Positions 58,424-64,000 of a stretch of DNA of 64,000 nucleotides are shown piece after piece. The notes beneath the pieces were generated by a model that did not search any database, was not told the origin of the DNA, and saw only the letters and a list, made by a program, of their open reading frames with translations. The DNA comes from Patescibacteria group bacterium (GTDB lineage Bacteria; Patescibacteriota; Patescibacteriia; JAHIZJ01): assembly GCA_041661625.1 (NCBI GenBank), contig JBAZUB010000001.1:62001-126000 (forward strand), given 5' to 3'. The position numbers were made by a program, and so were the translations under genes. Position 1 is the first letter of the stretch. Each line of letters starts with the position of its first letter.

Positions 58424-59431
58424 CTATTTTGTGTAGAGTATGCTACGTTTATATGATTCCAGATTTTCCAGAGCAATGCCCGTACCCTTGGCTACACATA
58501 GCAACGAATCGTCAGACGTATACGTCGGTACGCCCGTAGCCTGGGATAACAGTTTATCCAGATTGCGCAATAGAGCCGTACCTCCGCTCAAAACCATACC
58601 TTTGTCTATTACATCAGCGGCTAATTCTGGTGGTGTTACTTGTAATACCGACTTTACCGCTTGTATAATTGCACCCAGCTCGTCCTGGATCGCATCCGTA
58701 ACATCGTCTGATGTAACCGTTATTGTTTTTGGTAATCCGCTGACCATATCGCGTCCCCGAATATCCATCGATAGCTTTTCTTCTACCGTCATGGCTGATC
58801 CGATCGTAATCTTCAGCTCCTCAGCCGTACGGTCACCGATGGCCAAGCCGTATTTACGGCGAATAAAGTCGGTAATCGCCACTTCTAGCTTATTCCCGCC
58901 GACACGAATCGAGGTGCTGGCCACTATGCCTCCCAAAGAGATTACGGCAATTTCAGTTGTACCGCCGCCCAAGTCAATAATCATGTGCCCAGAGGCAGAG
59001 CCAATGGGTATATTGGCACCGATTGCGGCTGCGATTGGCTCTTTTATAATAAATGCCGCTTTAGCGCCGGCTTGAAGAGTGGCGTCTATTACGGCCCGAC
59101 GTTCGGTGGATGTAATACCGGCCGGAACAGCTACCATTACTTCGGGACGGAAAAATCGTACTCCACCCAGGGCCTTATTAATAAAATAACGTAACATACT
59201 TTCAGTAGTACGATAATCAGCGATGACACCATCACGCATCGGCCGGGATGCCATAATAGTGTCGGGAGTGCGACCCAACATTTCCTTAGCCTCTTCCCCA
59301 ACGGCCAATACTTTTTTATCAGCGATTGATATGGCGACAACCGAGGGCTCATTTATGATGATACCCCTTTTTGGAACATACACCAAAGTATTGGCCGTCC
59401 CTAGATCTATGCCAATTTTCTTTACAAACAT
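58424..59431 (-). CDS. Second MreB-like actin homologue (Mbl-like)
   Basis: 335 residues. All nucleotide-binding motifs are present: KIGIDLGTANTLVYVPKRGI, MIIDLGGGTTEIAVISLGGI and GMVLSGGTALLRNLDKLL. It is clearly paralogous to the 52235 protein but diverged. It sits in a glycosyltransferase cluster without mreC or mreD, so it may guide surface glycan export or a different wall synthesis zone. The following GT4 gene starts next to its stop. Confidence 0.93.
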   Translation of the reverse strand: MFVKKIGIDLGTANTLVYVPKRGIIINEPSVVAISIADKKVLAVGEEAKEMLGRTPDTIMASRPMRDGVIADYRTTESMLRYFINKALGGVRFFRPEVMVAVPAGITSTERRAVIDATLQAGAKAAFIIKEPIAAAIGANIPIGSASGHMIIDLGGGTTEIAVISLGGIVASTSIRVGGNKLEVAITDFIRRKYGLAIGDRTAEELKITIGSAMTVEEKLSMDIRGRDMVSGLPKTITVTSDDVTDAIQDELGAIIQAVKSVLQVTPPELAADVIDKGMVLSGGTALLRNLDKLLSQATGVPTYTSDDSLLCVAKGTGIALENLESYKRSILYTK

Positions 59432-59434
59432 GGT

Positions 59435-61405
59435 TTACTTGAATGTGATATCAAATGCCCGATCGGTCAATAAATCCGTATTCAGAGCGACACTATTGTG
59501 CTCTTTCTTCTGAAATTTGTCAATGGGCTCCGCTGTTAGAATCGATCTTTTAAAGGTTAAATTGAGATTCAGAGCGTGGGCTGTTGTTCCAGCCTGTTTT
59601 TCTACGATTAGTGAATAGCGATCACCATTTACAGTTTCAGATACGGCGCTGGGCAGCTTATAGCGGTAATGCAGTTGACCGGTAGTTTTTGGTTCGATAG
59701 AAATAAATCCAGCGATGGCTGTTTTATCAAATTCATCGAAAACTTCGGCTTGTCCGGGTTTTCCACCGCTTAGCATGTCATTTAGCATTACGCCCGATTG
59801 TTCAATCAGTTGACTTCCCTTGGGGACGTAAATTCGGGTATAGGTGCGATATCGAGTTGACTTCCAATTAAAAGTGCCCTGATTGTCGTATGTAACGGTG
59901 ACGTCGCCGTATAACCCATCGTCAGCATTTTCAACTTTATAATCGATCGTTCTCTTTACACCGGGGTCCGATTTCAAACTTGCCATATTAGCATCCACTA
60001 TCATTAAGAAATCTTCGGTGGTGGTAGGCCTGACATTACCGCCCCAATTTTCTTGATTGATCATCGCCTGCAGGGTCGGTTTATTTGAATAGAACAACAT
60101 TTGTTTCTGTTCGATGTTGTCACCGATCACTTGCCATAGTTCACCCCAGCGTTTTTGAGGGAAATTCATAAGTCGTTTCATCAATTCATCGGCCATCGCA
60201 CCAATAACCTCCTTACGATCTGATTCTGATATCCCCTGCCGGTAATAGCCTTGCTCAACCTGGTATTGCAATGTCTCAACAAAGTTGGCCTCATTAAACG
60301 TTATGCCATTTACCTTAATTTCACCGGTCAGTTTCAAAAGTGATCGTATCATATCTGGCGTTGTAGCTATTACGCCATTGATATTCTTTTCACGACCATT
60401 TTCTTTGGCGTAGAACCAAAGCGCCTTCTCCGCACTAGTTGGAAAATCAGGCGACCAGTTACTATCACGCATAAACCATTTTTCGGCTTTTAGATATTTC
60501 CGCAGCACTGCCGGCGGTTCGATGTTGAGAGTATTTTGAACTGGGTCGTCTAGATTGTATATATTATCAGTTTTGAACGATGTAATCTCGGCGTCTTTTA
60601 CCTTTAGTATTCCATACGTTCCTATAAAGCCGCCCGTAGGACGTAGCTCCGTATTATTTTGGAGTAAAAACAAATATGTTTGTTCGTCGGGATATCCGGC
60701 GATCGGTGGCAATATTTCCGTTGCCGGCAAAGCGCTCACCAGTGCCTCCTGTAAATTGGGCAATTGGTCCTGGATTGGTTTAATAGAATTCTTCAATGCA
60801 GGCAGTACTCCATGGTCTGGAATTTGATCAATATTGGCAACAGCTAGATCTATTTCGGCCTTGATGCCCACCAGGTCTGGATATGATTCGGTAATTTTTT
60901 GCAGAATTACGTGCTTCTGTTCCGGCGTCACTGACGCCAAAGTAAATTGCCCGTCTTTCTTTATCGGTGTGATTATTTCATCGGCTAATTGGCTAACTTT
61001 TTCCAGCGCGGAGGCAGTTTGAGTGCCAGCCAATAGCACGTTGGTTACGGCGCTAACCTGTGTTCGGATATAAGGGATCTTCCTCAAGCTGCCCATTTTA
61101 TCAAGACTCTTTGAGGCCTCGGCAAAGTCCTTACCGGCGCTATCCAGGTGTTGGGCAGCGCCTTTGAAATCTTCAGCAGTAATATCTTTTTGAGCAGCAT
61201 AAAAATTATCTTTGCCACTCAATGATTTAGCCAGCAGTATCCGAGCATCCTTTTGATATACCAAATAGCCAATACCAGTAAATATGATTATCACACTCAA
61301 AATACTAACTAAAATCAACAATATGCGCTTCATCCTTCGTCTATTATTATTTATCACCGTAGTACCATTTTCTGATAAGGCCGAACCGGGATGGAGATTT
61401 ATCAT
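59435..61405 (-). CDS. DUF4012 membrane protein
   Basis: 656 residues. A short cytoplasmic segment and one transmembrane helix (~29-50, ILLILVSILSVIIIFTGIGY), a helical region (~60-220) and the DUF4012 core (YLFLLQNNTELRPTGGFIGT, YGILKVKDAEITSFKTDNIY) with a C-terminal beta domain. DUF4012 proteins occur in CPR and actinobacterial envelope clusters and may act in polysaccharide or protein export. Biochemical role unknown. It overlaps the upstream GT2 gene by four bases. Confidence 0.88.
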   Translation of the reverse strand: MINLHPGSALSENGTTVINNNRRRMKRILLILVSILSVIIIFTGIGYLVYQKDARILLAKSLSGKDNFYAAQKDITAEDFKGAAQHLDSAGKDFAEASKSLDKMGSLRKIPYIRTQVSAVTNVLLAGTQTASALEKVSQLADEIITPIKKDGQFTLASVTPEQKHVILQKITESYPDLVGIKAEIDLAVANIDQIPDHGVLPALKNSIKPIQDQLPNLQEALVSALPATEILPPIAGYPDEQTYLFLLQNNTELRPTGGFIGTYGILKVKDAEITSFKTDNIYNLDDPVQNTLNIEPPAVLRKYLKAEKWFMRDSNWSPDFPTSAEKALWFYAKENGREKNINGVIATTPDMIRSLLKLTGEIKVNGITFNEANFVETLQYQVEQGYYRQGISESDRKEVIGAMADELMKRLMNFPQKRWGELWQVIGDNIEQKQMLFYSNKPTLQAMINQENWGGNVRPTTTEDFLMIVDANMASLKSDPGVKRTIDYKVENADDGLYGDVTVTYDNQGTFNWKSTRYRTYTRIYVPKGSQLIEQSGVMLNDMLSGGKPGQAEVFDEFDKTAIAGFISIEPKTTGQLHYRYKLPSAVSETVNGDRYSLIVEKQAGTTAHALNLNLTFKRSILTAEPIDKFQKKEHNSVALNTDLLTDRAFDITFK

Positions 61406-62211
61406 AATTTCGTATTAGGTAATTTTGTGCCAAAATATTTAGCAAAATACTTAAAAGCGCTGATAATATGAATCCTTGTACCATAGCTAAATAATCCAAC
61501 CAGGCCTGGATTTTCGGCTGACAATCTCTGGTGATAGTGCACCATTTCCGCATCGGCCACATAGTGGACTTCATATCCAGATTGCCAAAACCGACGACAC
61601 CAATCCATATCCTCTAAATATAGGAAAAATCTTTCGTCCAGTAAGCCCACCACGGGTAAGACAGAAGCTCTGACCATAAAACAAGCGCCGATCATCCAAT
61701 CGACTGGCCTATTTTGTCTGTGGTCCCAGTCCAGCATCAAGTGTTGTCTTATTAATTGGCGCGGTTTGGGCAAGCGACCCAGCGGTGTCCTTCTATAATA
61801 AATAATCTTCGGGGTTTGGAAAGTGCGGCATGACGCCTGAACACTACCATCAGGATTTATTAATTTTGGTCCGCATAACCCCACATGCGGATGCGTCTCC
61901 ATATATTTAAATAGCGTCTCGAGCGAATTGTTAAATATGGCAACATCGGGATTTAGAATTACCAGATATTTTCCCTTGGCTTTGTGTATGCCCAGATTGT
62001 TTCCGGCTGCATACCCCTTGTTCTCCGGTGAAGAAATATATTCAGCCCAAGAAAATTCATCGCGCACCATTTCATCAGTACCGTCATTTGATGCATTATC
62101 GACCACGATTGTTTGTATTTGAAGACTTGTCTGGAGTAACCTAATTCCCTTCAAACATTGTTTGGTTAGTCCTTTTGATCGATAGTTTAAAATGATTATA
62201 GATATATCCAT
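61402..62211 (-). CDS. Glycosyltransferase family 2 (rhamnosyltransferase-like)
   Basis: About 269 residues, GT-A fold. MDISIIILNYRSKGLTKQCL, VDNASNDGTDEMV, then the metal site LVILNPDVAIF (DxD-like), LCGPKLINPDGSVQASCRTF and FLYLEDMDWCRRFWQSGYEV (ED motif). This is the pattern of rhamnosyl/galactofuranosyl-type GT2 enzymes. A C-terminal amphipathic tail may bind the membrane. ATG 62211 is chosen over one 21 bases upstream. Confidence 0.92.
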   Translation of the reverse strand: MDISIIILNYRSKGLTKQCLKGIRLLQTSLQIQTIVVDNASNDGTDEMVRDEFSWAEYISSPENKGYAAGNNLGIHKAKGKYLVILNPDVAIFNNSLETLFKYMETHPHVGLCGPKLINPDGSVQASCRTFQTPKIIYYRRTPLGRLPKPRQLIRQHLMLDWDHRQNRPVDWMIGACFMVRASVLPVVGLLDERFFLYLEDMDWCRRFWQSGYEVHYVADAEMVHYHQRLSAENPGLVGLFSYGTRIHIISAFKYFAKYFGTKLPNTKL

Positions 62212-62215
62212 AGTC

Positions 62216-63232
62216 CTATACACGCCATTCATACATATGACAGCGCCCTTGTGATTGAATTGACTTACGATCCTGCTTTAGCGTGTGTCGTTGCTGCCAT
62301 ATTTCCTTCCAGGCTCTCAAGCTGCCGGGCTCAAATATGATGATGAATGTCAATTTTTTCAATTCATACCACACGATTCCAATACCGTCTCGCCAGAAGT
62401 CACTTAATCGCTCGTTCTTCAATAAAGTATACAGGTGGTTTCGGTAAGACCAGTAATTCACCAATTGTGATTTTTTAAAACGATGACGTGCGGTGCTCAC
62501 ATTGCCTGACTTATTCGGATCGGCGGCAGTTCTTCGGTGCCAACCCAAAGCCGTATGGATATATCGTGCCCGCCAACCATAATGTTGCAGACGCCAGGCC
62601 AAATCGATGTCTTCACGGTACATAAAGTACCTTTTATCAAAAAAATGACCACCGGGTAAACATACCTCTCTCAGCGCTTTCATACGATACATTACCAACG
62701 CGCCACTCAGACCAAAAACGTTGGAATCGTTTTCATACTGACCCATATCGTCTTCCCCTTGACCGCGGTCAACGAATCGACGATTTCTATAAACAATTAT
62801 ACCGGTAGTGTCGATTATACCACAATGTTTATGTTTATTCAAGTTTTCCGTCATTCCTAATAACTTGCCCCCCACCGACGCTAATCTCTCATCCTCGTCT
62901 AAGGACACGACTAATCTTTCGAGGAAAGTTTCCGTCAATGTAACGTCGGGGTTTGCCACCAGCACGTACTCTGTGTCAGTCAATGACAGGCCCACATTGT
63001 GTCCGCCGGCATAGCCTAGATTATATTTATTGCGTATGATTTTAGCACCCGGACAGCAATTTCTGGATAATTCCACACTGTTGTCATTTGATGCATTGTC
63101 TATGACGATAACATTATAATTCTTGAAAGATTGATTTTTTAACGAGTTAAAAAATCGTTCAAGGTCATGGCTCGAATTATAGGTTAATAAATTTATTGAT
63201 AATCTGATATTTCTAGACGGGTGCCCCGTCAT
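62216..63232 (-). CDS. Glycosyltransferase family 2 protein
   Basis: About 338 residues. RLSINLLTYNSSHDLERFFN, VIDNASNDNSVELSRN, EYVLVANPDVTLTETFLERL and YFMYREDIDLAWRLQHYGWR give a full GT2 set. It is similar in design to the 61402 enzyme, so the two probably add successive sugars to one glycan. Three in-frame ATGs (63250, 63244, 63232) are possible; all overlap the ligase gene end at 63213, the last one least. Confidence 0.9.
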   Translation of the reverse strand: MTGHPSRNIRLSINLLTYNSSHDLERFFNSLKNQSFKNYNVIVIDNASNDNSVELSRNCCPGAKIIRNKYNLGYAGGHNVGLSLTDTEYVLVANPDVTLTETFLERLVVSLDEDERLASVGGKLLGMTENLNKHKHCGIIDTTGIIVYRNRRFVDRGQGEDDMGQYENDSNVFGLSGALVMYRMKALREVCLPGGHFFDKRYFMYREDIDLAWRLQHYGWRARYIHTALGWHRRTAADPNKSGNVSTARHRFKKSQLVNYWSYRNHLYTLLKNERLSDFWRDGIGIVWYELKKLTFIIIFEPGSLRAWKEIWQQRHTLKQDRKSIQSQGRCHMYEWRV

Positions 63233-64000
63233 CGTGTGTTGCATATTCAAAAACTACAGCGCAAAACATTATCAAACCCAGACCTAGTGGGTGATTAAGA
63301 TACGGCGTGGTAATATGGGTAATTAACAAGGATATCATGGCAAAAAACAAGCCCAACATGATTGGTTTTTCGGTTCCTGTATCTTTTATTGCCCGATATC
63401 CGGATTTTAATATACGGCCAACAAACCAAGCATAGACAACTAACCCAACCACCCCAATTTTTAATAGAATATCTAAGTAGCCCCACTCAAATGAATAAGT
63501 TGTATAGGCTCCCCCGCCCGATCCCGCGGTTATCCGCGGATCTTTTGATTGATATGTTATTGTTGAACCAAAACCATGCCCCACTATTGGCTGTTTTATT
63601 ATCTTACTTGTTAAAGGTTTAATTAAGTTCCAACGGCTTTGAAGGCCGGCTTGCTGATCATTGGCCAATCTATCTTCAACTAATGATGATAAAGATGCTG
63701 TGTTGTGGTTCAATTTTAATAAATTGGGCAAACGAATAATTAGTATTATTGAAAGTAGCTCCCCAGCCAATATAAGAACCAGCCACGCTGTATATTTTAC
63801 AATGGCCTTTTTTGAACGGCCCCCATACCGAAATAGATACCACAACCAGGATATCAGGGTAATTATAAGCGCTAACCAAAAACTACGTGAATAACTTATT
63901 ATTACCACGCCGCCAGATGCTACCATAAAGAACCACCACCATCGGCGTGAAATCATCGCTTTCCCCGACAACGTAATGACTATTAATGCAATTAAAAAAC
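63213..64000 (-). CDS. O-antigen ligase/polymerase-like membrane protein (5' partial)
   Basis: The frame is open to the window end, so the N-terminus is missing. Visible: about six transmembrane helices and a large outer loop (LNHNTASLSSLVEDRLANDQ, SRWNLIKPLTSKIIKQPIVG, HGFGSTI), with the GHGFGS segment typical of Wzy_C/WaaL proteins and ITHITTPYLNHPLGLGLIMF near the end. It joins or polymerises lipid-linked glycans at the outer face. The gene opens the glycan operon seen here. Confidence 0.82.
   Translation of the reverse strand, partial: FLIALIVITLSGKAMISRRWWWFFMVASGGVVIISYSRSFWLALIITLISWLWYLFRYGGRSKKAIVKYTAWLVLILAGELLSIILIIRLPNLLKLNHNTASLSSLVEDRLANDQQAGLQSRWNLIKPLTSKIIKQPIVGHGFGSTITYQSKDPRITAGSGGGAYTTYSFEWGYLDILLKIGVVGLVVYAWFVGRILKSGYRAIKDTGTEKPIMLGLFFAMISLLITHITTPYLNHPLGLGLIMFCAVVFEYATHDDGAPV

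Overview
The window looks like a chromosomal fragment of a Candidate Phyla Radiation bacterium (Patescibacteria, probably in or near the Parcubacteria lineages). No rRNA or other marker was available, so this is inferred from content: compact housekeeping genes in short-spaced operons, secreted proteins with long Asn/Thr/Ser-rich linkers (6873-7415, the M23 protein and the FtsQ-like protein), a DUF4012 protein among glycosyltransferases, a threonyl-tRNA synthetase without an N-terminal TGS domain, a PriA without recognisable ATPase motifs, and several genes whose promoter sits almost on the start codon.

Layout. 1-7.4 kb (+): cell-surface genes (glycosidase-like protein with FG-GAP repeats, membrane protein, GT4 glycosyltransferase, D-Ala-D-Ala carboxypeptidase, SppA) and two low-complexity small proteins. 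7.4-20.2 kb: an accessory island of small modules on both strands: four tandem coiled-coil paralogues sharing one promoter module, a GIY-YIG element beside a truncated mazG copy, a zeta-toxin pair, a Cys-rich lipoprotein, a PUA/EVE-like plus nuclease-like protein overlapping a MazG-like pyrophosphohydrolase, an AT-rich lytic transglycosylase/L,D-transpeptidase-like pair, a GC-rich PadR/membrane pair, a second GIY-YIG gene and an HTH-Doc toxin-antitoxin pair. A dispersed repeat lies between many of these modules. 20.4-31 kb: membrane glycosyltransferase, priA-def-fmt operon, secreted muramidase-like protein, WecG-type glycosyltransferase, gltX and an M23 peptidase. 31-38 kb (-): FtsQ-like protein, an apparent heliorhodopsin/Cys-rich protein/HD hydrolase operon, a RecD-like helicase and small exported or unknown proteins. 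38-43.2 kb: thrS behind a compact T-box-like leader, alr, and four small orphan genes with good Shine-Dalgarno sequences and their own terminators. 43.2-64 kb (-): lysS-serS, greA, mreB-mreC-mreD-mrdA, rseP-frr, a BNR propeller protein, holB, a second mreB, a DUF4012 protein, three glycosyltransferases and an O-antigen-ligase-like protein cut by the window end.

The conserved part is mainly about building the envelope: rod elongation (MreB/C/D, PBP2), peptidoglycan trimming (DacA, M23, muramidase-like), D-alanine supply (Alr) and surface glycans. The island holds the likely mobile, toxin and defence functions. The most notable items are the heliorhodopsin operon, the nuclease/pyrophosphohydrolase pair, the transglycosylase/transpeptidase-like pair, the repeat-bounded module array, the promoter-module paralogues and the T-box with a possible Thr codon in a hairpin loop. 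All functions are read from sequence motifs; no database search was possible.
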